Notes: generated from the letters alone by a model not told the origin. 64,000 nucleotides of DNA from Thunnus maccoyii (GCF_910596095.1 NC_056552.1:19044611-19108610), one strand, 5' to 3'. Shown: positions 36,101 through 49,130, counted from the stretch's first letter. Program-made: numbers and translations.

Positions 36101-39100
36101 GTGTACAGTTTTTAACATAAAAGATGCACTGCACTGGAGTTAGCTCAAAGCATTGTATAGCAGGATGCTATCAGGCTCAGTGTGACCATCTGCTCTGCCT
36201 ATGGTAGAACGACACATTATTGCTTTATGCAAAATTTGATTTGCTGTATCAAAATAAGGACTCTAGCTATGGTATGGTATTTTATCGAAATAATGCAAAA
36301 CTAGGGGGCACCATCATGTAATCACAGAATTTAAAATATAATGGTTTCAGATTTTTGTCTCAAAGGAGAGCACAGGACAAGTGATTTACAGAGCAGATAT
36401 GTTTGCTGTAGTAGACAAAAAAGAATATTTAATTTCAGTCTGACTTTATTGATTTAGAAAAGAGATAAAAACATAAAAGTGGGTTGTTTGCATTGTTACT
36501 AACCGTGAGCTAGCAGTGTCAGTCATACAGTCCATGTCCTGGCTGCCTTCTTTGCCCAGTTTAGACAGGTTGAACTTGGTCTGTAGGGTCATCTGCAGGG
36601 CACCGGTGTAGACCAGCTGCAGACCTATCCACAGGCCTGCAGGGAGCAGCACAAAGAGGTCAGCACCAGACTACCCAAATTAAGACAAAGGTCATACACA
36701 CAGCCTAATCTGGACACACACTGCTCAGTAGACAGATTAAACAGCTTTCACTGTGATTATTAAACCTTGATAATTCATAATAAATTACAACAGATTGTAA
36801 ATCTCCCTTAGGGGCTGACGCTTGCGAACAGAGCAGGAAAAAACAGGACAAGCTGAAAACAGGATAATTTGTTGACGGGCAGTGTAACAGTAAAGTGGGT
36901 GGAGAGACATAAAAAATCATGAGGTCACACACATGCTGACACCGTAGCCTGTATGGAAGATGGAAGTTGAAAGATGTGTGTCATGTTTGCATTGGAGCCA
37001 GTTTGAAGCCCAGAGTTGCTGCTGACAGTCAGTACCTTCTTTTCCATTTAGAGCCTGTCACACTCTGTCTCGCTACCTCGGGCCACAGCTAATGCTAACT
37101 TACTGGGAACACTGAGCAGACTTGTACTAACATTAGCTAACTAACATGGCAGGTATCAAATAACATTAAACTTACTGAAATATTGCAACAATATTCCGAC
37201 TCATTGTGAGTCTCGGAACCAGGGAACAGTCCATCACAGCTGTCAATCAATGCCTACATGACAGACATCAAAGCTTTTATTCATCTTTATATCTTATTAA
37301 CAGAGAAATAATTTCCTAAATGACCACTAGCACACTTACTGGAGGGCCTGAATTTAGAGATTGAGACCATAATGACTTGTTGAAAAAATGTATTGACTTA
37401 ATATTTCATGAGAAAAGTTGACGCTTTATGAATGTGATTCTATTGGAGCAAGGGATTTTTTGGAGCCAGCAACTAGTGACCATTAGTGGTACTGCGCTTT
37501 AAGGGACTTCCGCATTGGCTTTAATTCTAAGCAGTGGTTGTTGCCGCTTGGCTGACACACTTATACTCCCCTCGTCATTAGGAGTGTTGGCTGCCAGATT
37601 GCCTGATTTTAACACACACACACACACACACAAGCCAATATGCTCTAAATGTTGAAGGTCGTGGCGTAATGGCTCCCCAGCTCTGCAAGATTACAACAGG
37701 ATAACAACGTCTGATCTAATGCTCTGCCGTGCTCAGCTGTAATCACACAAGTGACAGGTCATCTTCTCACTCATCTCTTGATACTGTGTGTGTGTCAGTA
37801 CCTGTGGATGCGTTTGCATATTGGTGTGTCCATGATGTGTCTGTGCTCACCTCTGTGGTTAACCTCTGGTCTGGAGGTAGTGGTGATTTGCGGCATAGAG
37901 CAGCCCATATCCAACTCCGTCAGAGTCAGCTCATTCATAAAGTAAGGCAGCTGTAAAGGGTATACCATATCAGAAATAGTCTTAAAATTATATAAAGTGT
38001 AACACATTAAAAGTTAACTTTTTCTGTGAATTTAAATTGCCACGGTAACTTTCACTGAAACTGCTCGCACTCTGATTTTGCTGAGCTTCTTCTGGATCTT
38101 GTGGGAAACGGCATCGGCCCAGTACTTCTCTCGGAGGAAGTCCCAGAAGATTCGACCGATTACAGCGTTAGCCCACACAGTCTGGCTCTTCCCAAGGTAC
38201 TCTGCTTCATCACAGGTACACTATAGAAAAGACACCCGAGTCAGGGCTGAGCAAGGACAGCAAAACAGCAGGATTGGAACAATTTTGAGCTACAGATAGA
38301 AGAAGAAGAGTAGAACTAGAAGTAGATTTCACATGAACAACTTGAATCAGTTTGACATTTCATTCAGTATCCTCTCAAGTATATTCTCTAGTATATTTTG
38401 GCTAATTCCAGGAGACTTTTTTGACCCATTTTAGTAAAATTGTTTGTAACTAATTCCATTTTATACCTACTGGTTATTGCTATTTCACTGTGTCAGTCTT
38501 TACTCTCAGTACATGATATGTTACTGTCCAGCTCTGGAATGTTCCTTCAGCTTCACTTGATTTTCTTCACTTAATTTTATTGGCGAGCATGACTTACATT
38601 TCCTTTGATGGTGGGGCTTGTCTCTGTGCTGCTGGCTCCAGGGCTGGGGAGTGGGGTCAGTTCCTCGGCGGCCAGGAGACGAGCCATGTAGCCGGGGTAG
38701 TCTAGCAGTGAAAGGCCCCTGGTGCTACCGGTGGTCTGATTGACATGAGCTGCAGGGATTGAGGGGATTGGAGGTGTGGAGGGTGCATCGTCATCACTGC
38801 TTCCTACCCTACTGGAGCCTCTGCTGCTTGGGACATTGCCTTGGCCACTAACGCTCTGCGCCAGTGCTGGGTCACCTGGGGGAAAACAGGCAACCTTTAC
38901 CTACTTGGTTAAGATAATGTTCATGGCAGGAAGGTTTTGGACATCATTGCCTTTTGTTTACAACAATCATTCACAGAAAATGTAACTACCATGGTTTTTA
39001 AAAGCAAGAAAGAATGCAAAGAAATTCTTGAGGATGCAATGTAAAAAATATTTGAATAGAAATGTAATTACAACCACTTTAAGGAATTTTGAGAAATGCA

Positions 39101-42100
39101 CTTATTCACTTTCCTGCTGAGAGTTAGATGAGAAGATACCACTCTCATGTCTGTACAGTAAATATGAAGCAAATATAAAGTAAATATTTCAATGAACAGT
39201 AAGCAACCAGTTAGCTTAGCTTAGCATAAAAACTGGAAACAAGGCTACACAGCTAGCCTTGTTCTGTCCAAAGGTAACAAATCCACCAACCAGCACCTCG
39301 GAAGCTCACTAATTAACATACTGTGTCTTGTTTGTTTATTCTGCACAAAAACATGGGATTATGTGTGGAACTATTTCTTGACCAGGTGCAGTGACTTCCT
39401 GGAGTCTCAGCTAGTTACCTGATGACAAGACTCCAGGAAGTCACTGTGCCTGGCCAGGAAATATTGTAAGAATCTGCTACTTTTGGACAGAGCCAGACTA
39501 GCTGGTTCCCCCTGTTTCTTGTCTTTATGCGATGCTAAACTAACTTGCTGCTGGCTCCAGCTCCAAACCTTATTAATCTTTTCATTTAATTCTTGAAAAG
39601 CTATAAAGAATGTTTCCTGTAAACATCTACTATTCCTTTAAATCCCTAAACCAATGCTTTTTCTCCTTCATATTTTACCAGCAGGTAGCAAGAGTGCAAT
39701 ACAACTGTTTTGTAAGTATGACATATGACATGATATGATTTGTATTAGAAAATAAAAAGCTAATGAGTAATATATTTGCTCTTTCAACCCCATTATTTTC
39801 TCCAAAATACAGTAAACACAAAGCTGGTGCTTCTAACAGATTTTTTTCCTGATGCCTTTGCCCTGTCTAGTCACCAAACAACTATGAGATCTGTGTGTTC
39901 CCTTGAAAGGGATTGGCATTGAAATGAAAAGAATTGGAGCATGTAATCCATAATCCACACATATACAGCATTTGTATAGATGCCTTATCTGAAGGCCTTC
40001 TCTTCACTAATGCATTATTTACGTTTCTCATACCCGATCTGGACACACATCTGCCAGGCCTCTGTTTGTCTGTCTCTTTTTCTCTCTCTGTGGCTGTGGA
40101 TGCAAACAGGAAGTGGCGAAACCACTCCTCCTTCTCTCTCCCTGTGCGTCCGAAGAGGTAAAGAGTGGTGGGAGGGTCATTGACAGGTTTAGAAGAACTT
40201 TGTCTTGGATTTGCTGGTTCTGCCCCTGGTTCCACTTCCTGACTATCCTCCGATATTCCTCCATCCTCCTCCTGGGGGTTAGTTTCCCCGGCCAGTTGGA
40301 TGCAGATGGGATATTTTGGGTTCCACAGTCTCTTCCGAGCCAACACAGATGGCAGCAGGAGAACCTTTGGGAGCAGTCGCAGAGAGATAACTGTTAAATG
40401 GGCAGTACAGTCACACATCCCATTTATGAACTATTAATTAATGCTGAAGAGAGTAACCTACTTTTGAAGTTGATTTTACTTTTTCTTACAAACTGACCTT
40501 TATTTCAAATAGGCTTTTTTCCACATTTGTCTACTTTCTCTCAGACATTACAAGCTATTTCAGACATTGTACTAAATGTAAATGTCACTCTAGCGTCAAT
40601 GCATTAATCTTATGCATTCAGATTTACATCCATGCTAACGGCACAGCTCTAGGGATAGCAATGTCAGGTCGGTCGACCATTTTGATCCAGACTGAAATAT
40701 CTCAACATCTATTGGATGGACTGTCGTGGTCATGGTCCCCAGATGTATCCTACTGACTTTGATGATCCCCTGAAGGAAATGTCTCAACAACTTTTGGATG
40801 GATTACTATATTCATGTCCCCCTCAGAAACTTAGGTGATCCACTGACTTTTCATCTAACGCCATCATGAGGTACGATACTTTGTCCAATACTTTAGTATA
40901 TGACCAAATAGCTACAAAATTAAAGACATTCCCATCAGCCTGAACTGTACTTTGTGCCGTGTTTAGTGCTAATTAGTAAATGTTAGCATGCTGATATAAC
41001 ATCAAGTTTTTACTTAGCTTTGTATATCCCATTATAAATCAAACATTCTCAGATACAGTACAAATATCCCCTACATACATTTAGGCTGTAATCATACTTT
41101 GCTCTTTGCAAGCTGAAAGGAACGTGACTTGACGAAGGTTGCCTCATGAATTCTCTCGTCGTACGTGGCCCTGCGGTTGATGTTTGTACGTGGGTAGTCC
41201 AGGCGGAGACAGGAGCCCTCCAGGGAGGCAAACACGGAATGAGTCAGCGCTGGATGGTAGGTTTCTGGGTCGTAATCATGCATCTCATTCATCCAGCCCT
41301 GGAAAGGCAGTAGGTAAGTGTTAATTTAAATTAACACTATGCCAGTGCTTTTTCAAGTGAGTAATAAACGCTTGATCTTGAAATGTTCCAATCTTGAAAA
41401 TCATGCTACTGTGTTTGCAATCAGCATAAAAGTGGATTTCTTGTGTGTCTAGTGGGTTTCTTCAATAACAGAGCTGGTAGTTCTAGGGAGGTTGCTCCAA
41501 ACTATCAAACATATTAAATTCACCTCTGTGGATAACTGATTTTTAACATGAACAGTTTCAGACAATCCATGTAAACTGAACTCAGAACAAATCAACCCCT
41601 CAGCTTCATACACACTATACACTCAACTTTACTGTATTGGCCAAGAAATTAAATTGGAATAATACATCATTTTGGGAAATAGTTCCATCATGTAATGTAT
41701 ATAACGTGTTAATTAGTGATCTCTAGAGGTACTGGTAGGTGGATTTCATTACCTTTGGACAGAGACAGGCTAGGTTTCCCTCTGTTTTCAGTCTTTATGC
41801 TAAGCTAAGCTAATCATGCTTAGTGGCATGCTTAAAATACAAACATGAGAGTAGTATCAATATTCTCAGCCTACTCTTGTTTTCTCGCAAGAAAGCAAAT
41901 TTCCTAAAATATCAAACTATTCCTTATGTAAGATCAATGCAACCCAAAAATTCAGATGCTTTAACACGACTCAGTAATTCTGAAAGAAAAAAAGCACAAT
42001 AAGTGTTGATTTTCTGGCTTTAAAATGAAGTTGAAAAATTAAGTTTGGGGATAAAACTTTACTCAGTCTGAAATACTGAAAAATGTTCATTAGGACACCT

Positions 42101-44828
42101 GTGTGTGTGTGCTGAATGCTGTCGTACGATCCCTGTTAAAAGCCTGATTGTCCTTCGTAATGCTCCAACTAACTAGTGAACAATGTGTTATACATACAAA
42201 TTAGATTTGAATTTCATTAATACAAGTGTCAGCCTCTGCCCTCATCTTAGAAGTGTGCCCATTATCAAACCCCATAACTGTTTTCATTCTGTCATCTGAT
42301 CACCAGACGACCTCTAAAAACACCTCAGGCTTCAGACTGACACCAAACTGCTAATGACCAAACTAATGGGAATTATCTCAACACAGAGAAAGTAAACCCC
42401 CTCTTCCAGCCATCACCATTCTCCAGCCCCCACCTGCCTCACGCTCTGACAAATTATAGCTTCTTCCTGCACGTATCTGCCACTAATTGCCTCTGGAACT
42501 GACTGGAACTGTCTAGGTGGTAGCTGTCCTATCCAGTTGCCCTGTGTCAAGCTCAGCCAGGAGAAGAACAGTAATTATCAGTGCAGCTCCAGCAGTTTTT
42601 ATTATTGAAGACTTTAATTGCATTCTTGCAACCTTATGCATGCCACTTTCAGAGGCTTTAATCTGTGGGAACAAGGAAGTCAGCAGAGGTGCTGAAGTGA
42701 TTCTTTGACTTAATGCTTTTTTACAACAAATGAACAGATGAAAACTAATTATATGGACTCTTTTACTGAGGAGCTTTTAAACATCTTTGATAGTTTCACT
42801 AAGTAGGTTTTCTAATGAGTTTTTGCACTTGCGCTTTTTTGGAAAGGCTGCTACTCATAGTAGCCTCAAATTATGTTATTGTGGCACGGCCAGAAAGGTA
42901 TTGAATTTCAATTTGTTTTGAACCTTTTTTCACTGAAAAGGCAATTTCTGGAAAAGTTCTCTTGTACCACTCTCAAGAGAATGACTGAATTGGAGAAATA
43001 TTGGTTGGTTAAACGTATTTATATTCAAATGTTGCTATTTTCCAGATCCTAACCTGACCATTTTGTGATGACCATTGAAGTGTGTTAATAAGCTAAACTA
43101 ACGGACTGCTGGCTATAACTTTATATTTAAAGGACAGACATGAGAGTGGTATCGATCTTCTCATCTATAATAACACTCCACCAGAATGCAAATAAGCACA
43201 TTTTCCCAAAATGTCAAGCTATTCCTTTGGGTTGGGTGGAACAAAGGAATTAAATTCACAGTCTGATGATTCTTTACATCACCTATAAGAGTACTTTCAG
43301 TGTTCTTCAAGAGAGATATTTGGATGTTAACAAATGTGTGCATATTGCAGTGAGAGAGAAGTGGCTGAAAATATGGTAATAAGACGATGAGATAACTCAC
43401 AACAATGCGAATTATCTCCTCAATGACTCATCTGTTTACCTTGAGGGTGTCAGGCTCAGTGCAGACAATGCTGCCTATCAGAATCTCCTCTCCCAATAGA
43501 GTCTGTCCTGGTCTGCATGAAGGAGCTGAATAGTGAGACCTGGAGGAACCCATCCTAATGAGCAAGAGTCCTAGCAAGAAGCCCAGTGCCAATCCTAGAG
43601 CCAGGCCACAGAAATATGGACTGAGAGGTAGGATGAAGTATCCATAGGAAAGCACTGCCACACAGAATAAACTCATGCGTGGCAGAGGATGAGGGGGTTG
43701 AGGAAGATGAGAGGTCCTAAGTAGGGGTGCTGCAGGGACTCTCCTCGTCTGCCTGTGAGTCTCGCTTGCAAATACTTGCATCATGTCGCCATCTGTGCAT
43801 ATTTCCAGCTCCTCATCCTTGTGATGTTTGCTGTGATGCACAGGGCAGGTACTATGGTGGCTTCCCCCAGGGTGCCTCACTGAAGGCCAATCAAAAACAG
43901 GCAAAATATCATTGTCTGTTCGCCTAGTGCTCCACATGGGAGACTCTGAAACCCCCGTATCTGTGCTACTTTCTCGCCCCAAACCTCTGGAGCTGACCTG
44001 GTGTGCCCCCTGGGTCTTACACTGGTGTTTGGGGCTGCCTGTGCTGTCCTCTCTCATGATCTTATTGAACATGCTGCTCAGTGGCTCATGCATGGCCTCA
44101 GAGAGCTTCCTCCTGGTGTCCTCTAGTTCCATTTTGAAGAAGCCCCCTTTGAGACCCTCTGCACTAGGGGAGAGTGTGCTAGGAGAGGGGGGTGCAGTAC
44201 GAGAGTCCCCATTGCTGCGGGTTTTAGATTGTGTCAGCTGTTTCCAAAGGTGGAGGTTGAGGCGAGAGTCAGATTTTGACTGCGACACCTCAGGCTCTGA
44301 ACGGGAGATCTCCGTGGAGATGGACTTCACGAGGCTGAGAAGGGGCTTAGGTCTGAGAGTGGAGCCTTCTTTCAGCTCCAGCTCTGTGGACAGGGACTTG
44401 ACCAGGCTAGCCAGGGGCCGGTGGGTGGGCGAGGAAGGGCCTGGGGAGAGGAAACTGGGGCCCATGGCGGAGCAGTTCCCAAGGGAGTCAGGGGACGAGG
44501 GAGAAAGAGGGACGTGAAAAGCTTGGGACTGCAACCCTCTGTCATCCTCAACGGAGAGCTGCCTCTCCTTGGAAAGAGAGATAGAGGGGTAGTCCTCATC
44601 ATGATCAAGGGAGAAGATAAGCTCACTCTCATCCAGGCTGTCCCACTCTCCCTCTGTCCCAGTCAGCTGGATCACTATCCCTCGTGGGAGATGCCTCATT
44701 GTCCCAAGCGAGGTGGCACCTACTGGGGATATGTCACGAGCTGGGCTGTGGGTACCCTGGAGAGGTCTGCCAACTCCTCTTCCTTTATCCTCGCTTCCTT
44801 TTCCCCCATTTTTTCCATTTTCTGCCAT
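33189..44828 (-). CDS. tex2: TEX2-type SMP-domain lipid-transfer membrane protein
   Basis: Coding exons in order of transcription: 44828-43440, 41298-41098, 40364-40034, 38875-38598, 38220-38071, 37950-37851, 36636-36504, 35316-35185, 34859-34650, 33546-33426, 33344-33189; all GT-AG, 1066 aa (human about 1134). TEX2 is an ER membrane protein thought to move lipids at contact sites. Exon 1 encodes a disordered region with two SLVKS-(L/I)-STE repeats (about 150-190), SRLNLHLWKQLTQ, and a membrane hairpin near 384-426 (YFILPLSPYFCGLALGLALG). A PH-like region spans about 464-600 and ends LYLFGRTGREKEEWFRHF. The SMP domain runs from about 750 (GRIFWDFLREKYW; LPYFMNELTLTELDMG) to about 1015 and is interrupted by an acidic insert (DSDEESSSAGSSDEEE). 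The start is the ATG at 44828; an upstream in-frame GTG is not used. Whether this is tex2 or a fish paralogue cannot be told here. Confidence 0.95.
34319..34338. repeat. poly(A) run in tex2 intron
   Basis: About 20 consecutive A residues, followed by AT-rich sequence. It lies in the tex2 intron between the exons at 34650-34859 and 33426-33546. Confidence 0.85.
36085..36180 (-). mobile_element. inverted LINE 3'-end fragment in tex2 intron
   Basis: 'ttatttattgggacagtgta' is the reverse complement of the terminal block at 26190-26216, and 'ctggagttagctcaaagc' is the reverse of its 'ggctaactctggcacat' block. It is short and diverged, in the same family as the fragment at 26088-26216. Confidence 0.4.
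37613..37632. repeat. CA microsatellite
   Basis: About ten CA units inside the tex2 intron between exons 37851-37950 and 36504-36636. Confidence 0.85.
39080..39620. mobile_element. large palindromic MITE, family D copy 1 (tex2 intron)
   Basis: The centre is an inverted pair: 'cagtgacttcctggagtc' (39390-39407) against 'gactccaggaagtcactg' (39428-39445). Outer arms also pair: 'gttagcttagcttagcataa' with 'ttatgcgatgctaaactaac', and 'ttctgtccaaaggtaacaaa' with 'tacttttggacagagcc'. The whole unit is a palindrome of roughly 500 bp. Half-copies occur at 41655-41925 and 43080-43235, also in tex2 introns. Confidence 0.75.
40640..41010 (+). repeat. modular interspersed repeat, family C copy 3 (tex2 intron)
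   Basis: Blocks 'ctctagggatagcaatgtca', 'gactgaaatatctcaaca', 'ttggatgga-t', 'gatgatcccctga', 'cattcccatcagcctgaact', 'gtttagtgctaattag' and 'gttagcatgctgat' occur in the family order, with parts of the modules deleted. Confidence 0.7.
41655..41925. repeat. half-copy of palindromic family D (tex2 intron)
   Basis: 'acctttggacagagacaggc', 'ctgttttcagtctttatgct', 'aagctaagctaatcatgctt' and 'atgagagtagtatcaatatt' match one arm of the palindrome at 39080-39620. Confidence 0.6.
43080..43235. repeat. fragment of palindromic family D (tex2 intron)
   Basis: 'taagctaaactaacggactg', 'gacatgagagtggtatcgat', 'cttctcatct' and 'tcccaaaatgtcaagctatt' match the outer part of the family D arm. Confidence 0.6.
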
Positions 44829-44836
44829 TTTTGACT

Positions 44837-44842
44837 TTACAT
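44837..44842 (-). promoter_or_regulatory. start-stop uORF (ATGTAA) before tex2
   Basis: On the minus strand ATG is followed immediately by TAA, eight bases upstream of the tex2 start at 44828. The probable acceptor of this exon is at 44869-44870, so the element is inside the mature 5' leader (44829-44868). Minimal start-stop uORFs are known to hold ribosomes and lower main-frame translation; that effect here is inference. Confidence 0.5.
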
Positions 44843-46389
44843 GGCACAGCCAAGGCACGTAAGAGTCACTGGAAGGGAATAAATAAAGAACATGGTCAGC
44901 TACATTATTAAACCTTGGAGGCAGAACAAATAAAAGCAGTCAGGGAATGAGCCATGGAGAGAGAGGAAGGGCATCTTTTCTATGCTTGTGCCTCATTGTC
45001 ACAAAAACTGCTTACATGGTGCCAATTACGCATTAATGTGTGCATGTCATGTTAAGCTCTGAAGAGTGGTGGAAATTTACATGAATCTGTGTATTGGACT
45101 AGCGAATCTGAATCGGAGCCAAGTAAGCACCTCTCCCATAGCTGTCGCTCCATATACTGAATGAGTTTTAGAGGCATGCAAAAATAGACAAGACAGTCTT
45201 TCTAGCCCAAATGTTGCACAAACTAGGGCAGCTCAGGCTTGGATCTAATGTTTTTTTTAAGGCCGATTGGATATGTACATATAATCCATTGAATCTAAGT
45301 AGAGGGACTAGTTACAGCTGAAGTAAATGTGCAGGCATTCCATATAAAATGAGGAGATATTTTTGGTGTTTTTCAGTGTCACAACCCTCCCTCTGGTGTC
45401 TTCACAAGTTGCTTAAAGAGTTCCCCTGGGATGAATAGTGAGGTGGGTTCAAAGATGCTGCCTGTCATTCTCCCATTTGTGCACCAGCAGCATGCATGTT
45501 TTCACATAACAGATTACAGACCACCACATACTCTGACTTGACAAAAGAATACTAGCAAAACCCAACATGATGTGTTATTAAGCTGTCATTTTATGGGAGA
45601 ACACAACGGTTCTGCATCAAACGACACAAGCTGGGAAGCAGCACAAAGGCCTAGTGGGGACCCTTTTATTTGCTGTCTCTCTGAGTCAAGTGCCCTGCTC
45701 TTTATGCAAGTTAAACCCTACCTCTGACTGGTCTGATTTATGTAACTGCATTACAGTACAGCGCTGTGTGGCACAATTTCAACCAATTCCACAGCAGCTG
45801 GTGGATTCTGATTAATCTGCTCTAACCCAAAATGGACGGTGGGGAGATAAACCTCACAGTCACACATGCAGGCAGGCGGCATTAAACCTTCCTTTTCACG
45901 GGGTTTGAAGAGGGACCAGAAGCTGGAGGGTGCCAGAAAATACACACACAAGCATGCACTCACACGCACATTAGACTGGCTAAACTACTGTTGGGCTTAC
46001 AATGTTTTGTCCAAGCTAATTGTAGAGCACTAACAGGAAAGTCTGGTGTTGTCATATTATGATGTTAGATGGGAACTGCTGTATATGGACTCCAGATGCT
46101 GCTGTATTTTTTTTATACTAAATCCAGATATTTTTACTATATGTCACTGCACCAACAAATTAGCATTTTTCTCAGTCATTGCAACTGGGTATAAAAAACG
46201 TATTTTCACCAAATCAACATGTTATTTTTTTTGGTCGTCAGTGGTACATTAACTACTGTGGACAGTGCTTGAAACTAAAACCTGTTGGTTTACAGTATCA
46301 AAAAATAGTACCCCATTTAAGTCTTTATGTCATAAACAAGTCATTTAGCTCCACTTCATTCATAGGAGTTTATGTATGATTTGTGTGAA

Positions 46390-46860
46390 TTAGTGTTATG
46401 GCTCTATAGATGGCAATGTTGGTCTGTCAGTCCACCACTTTGGTCTAGACTGAAACTACTATGGGATGCATTGCCAAGAAATTTTGTACAGGCATTCATG
46501 GTCCGTAGACGATGAATCCTATAGACTTTAATGATCCCATGACCTTTCCTCTATTACCACAATGAGGCTGGCATTTTTGGTTTTGAGTGAAATGTCGCAA
46601 CAACTTCTGGATGGATTGGCATTTAATTTGGTACAGATATCCATGGTGCCAAGAAGATGAATCTTATTGACTTCGATGATCCCCCGAGCTTTCCTCTGGT
46701 AACACCATGAGGTTAACATTTGTGGTTTTGAGTGAAATGTCACAGCAACCATTGGATGAATTGCCATGAAATTTTGCACTCACTTTCATGTTCCCCACAG
46801 GATCAAATATTACCACTTTGGTGATCCTCTGACATCTGTGCCACAAGCAGGTCAAATTTT
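46390..46860 (+). repeat. modular interspersed repeat, family C copy 4, three modules
   Basis: Three diverged tandem modules of about 125-150 bp, each with 'ttg-catgaaatttt-tac', 'ttcatg(g/t)t-cc', 'gat-atcc' and '-catgaggttaacatttgtgg'-type blocks; 'ttttgagtgaaatgtc' (about 46587 and 46728) marks two of the joints. Confidence 0.7.
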
Positions 46861-48179
46861 TTCTGTCCTTTGGGTTTTTGGTTTAACTGTGTTGTTGGAC
46901 ATATTCAGCTGTGACAACCCCAGAGGCTACAGAAAGCTGAGTAAAACTATGTGGTTTTAACAAGGACAAGCAAAGGAAGACAAGAACAGAAGGATGTTTT
47001 GGATGCCTTTGGTCAATAAATACATGCAAGTACTGTATATACTGTATATTTATCAATATCTGCATTGATTCATTGATTTAAGGACCTTGAGGATCAGTCA
47101 CCTTTTTGATCTTCTAATTTGGGTCCCTAACCAGCAGCATGTAATGCTAAATGATAATCCTTGTAAAACAATTATAAGAGAGCTGTTAACTGTTCCACGA
47201 GGATGAGTGTGAAATACAGAGATCATGTGATGACTGTAGCACGAAACACAGCACACATCTGCTCTCAGTGTGGTGTTCGATCAGTCCTTTATGTTCTCAA
47301 TCAGCAAAAGTATCAACCTAACAGCACGTCTGTGACTCAATGTGTGTGTGTGTAGGGGTTTGTGTGTGTTTGTCTGCCACCCTCTGATCAGACATGGACA
47401 GTAACAATCTCAGATTAACATTAATGCAGGGTTTAACTGTGAAATCTGACAAATCACACAGCAGGATTACGGGCTAAACCAACATTTGGTGGGGTGTACT
47501 TGCTCGTCTCCGTGACACAGTGTTGATTGAAGTTAGTAACTTTGCAATCCCTCGGAGCCCCTTTGCTACGAGTGATCTTATTCTTCTGTCAGATACAGAT
47601 GGGTGACAAATTAAAGACAAAACCTAAATGAATGAGTGCAGAACCATAAGGAGTGCAGATGCTTTCATACAGGGTACAAGAGGTCACTGAATGGTTTGAT
47701 GAGTCTGAAAATAGATTTCAACCCAACTTGCGGGGGACCCTCCACGTTCATCATCAAATCACCAAAGGGATCTAATATGTTTTGGAAGAATTGTGTTCAT
47801 TCCTCCAGTAGAGTTTCAGACTTGGGAGAGTCTATGCCAAGATGTATTGAAGTTCATAAGAGGCTTGTGGTGGCACAAAGCCCTACAAAGACACTTGATG
47901 TTGTTTTTTCCTGTAATTATCCTGTAAACTGTAGGGGAAGTAAACAAAGAAAATCTAAATCCGTTAGTGTGATTCTCATGATATGAAATGATGAAACTCA
48001 GTACTCCAAATCCAGACTGTCATCTATATATAATCACTTAAAATCAAAACATACACTGTTTAGGATTGTCAGAATACAATAAAATAAAAAGTGCTTACTA
48101 AAAGTACAGATTTTTTGAAGCAGTTGATTCAGTTTTATGTGAAAACGACCTCAGATCAGCTGCAACACTGAAGAAAAAT

Positions 48180-48460
48180 TAGTTTCAATTGTTACAATCA
48201 TTTTTTAAGCAAAACATGCCAAATATTTGCTGCTTAGCTTTTAGCTTAAAATTTGATAATCTGCTGCTTTTCTTTGTTATTTATGATGATAAACTGAGTA
48301 TATTTGAATTTTGGACAGTTGGTTGAATAAAGCAAGTAACCTAAATATGACACTTTGGGCTCCAGAAAATTCTGATGGGAAGTTTTCATTACTTTCTGAC
48401 ATTTTATAGACAAATTATTAACTTATTAATCGGAAATAACCGACATGGATAATAATGAAC
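48180..48460 (+). repeat. hAT-like interspersed repeat, family A copy 2
   Basis: Shares 'gaattttggacagttggttg', 'acactttgggctccagaaaa', 'ctttctgacattttatagac' and 'ttattaatcggaaataa' with the copies at 1635-1935 and 61850-62065. Confidence 0.6.
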
Positions 48461-48556
48461 GTAAAGGTCTGATGGGCTGAACAGTTAATGTCCTACTGAC
48501 AAATCTAATAAGAACCAGTTTCTGCTGTCACAACTATCCAAAAGCAATTGAGGTCT

Positions 48557-48561
48557 TTATA

Positions 48562-48600
<39 letters not shown>
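48557..48600. repeat. AT microsatellite
   Basis: About 21 TA units with a single G interruption, inside the probable first tex2 intron. Confidence 0.9.
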
Positions 48601-48604
<4 letters not shown>

Positions 48605-48909
48605 CAAATGCACAAAATACAGCAAGTGGCCCCCAACTTGAGCAGTGGATATATAAAATTCAGGTTACAAAATTTGGTATAACACCTCCACTCAGAGCTG
48701 CACTCCTCCTCTTTGTGGACAACTCACATCCACAAGACAAGTGTGACATGCAGACATGACAGCAGGAGTGGAAGTTGAAGTGAATGCTGTTGAAAATGTT
48801 GCAGACCACTTTCAGATAAGATTACAAATGTCTGCAGTGCTGATGATGTCCTGTGAGAAGAAACAAGCAAGCATAGGCACATAAACGGAGATGAGTGTTG
48901 TTCACTTAC

Positions 48910-49130
48910 CCGTAAAATGATGCTGTGCATGGAAATGTGACTAAACCTGCTGCTCGGTGTTGTCTTCTGATCCCTCTCCATTTGTGAGCGCAAGGACCGT
49001 GGAGTGAGGAGGAGTCTGAACGCTGTCTCTCTCTCCCTTTCCCCCTCTCTCTCTCTCTGTCACGCAGACACACACACACACACACCTCCTCTTAACCCAA
49101 CTGCCTGCATCCAGATGTGTCATGCGCTGC
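48910..49130 (-). other. candidate noncoding first exon/promoter region of tex2
   Basis: On the minus strand a consensus donor ACGG|GTAAGT ends at 48910. Upstream lies a GA-rich stretch (about 49021-49063) with CpGs. An ATG at 48981-48979 opens 24 codons that end exactly at this donor; joined to the acceptor before 44868 the next codon is TGA, so it would be a uORF. The 5' limit is a guess and no TATA box is clear. Confidence 0.4.

Larger units (their letters stand above)
44869..48909 (-). other. probable first intron of tex2
   Basis: About 4.0 kb lies between a pyrimidine-rich acceptor (ending at 44869) and a candidate GTAAGT donor (48909-48904). It holds repeat copies of families A and C and an AT microsatellite. 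No coding exon is recognised inside. Confidence 0.45.

Noticed and set aside
43912-44834. Long plus-strand frames (201 and 137 codons)
   Set aside because: Antisense shadows of the large tex2 exon.
44829-44858. N-terminal extension MPWLCHVKSK of tex2
   Set aside because: Its first codon is GTG, and the first ATG in frame is at 44828 with good context; upstream is a splice acceptor.
47636-47986. 116-codon plus-strand frame in the probable tex2 first intron
   Set aside because: No recognisable domain, no start context or splice support, ordinary AT-rich composition.
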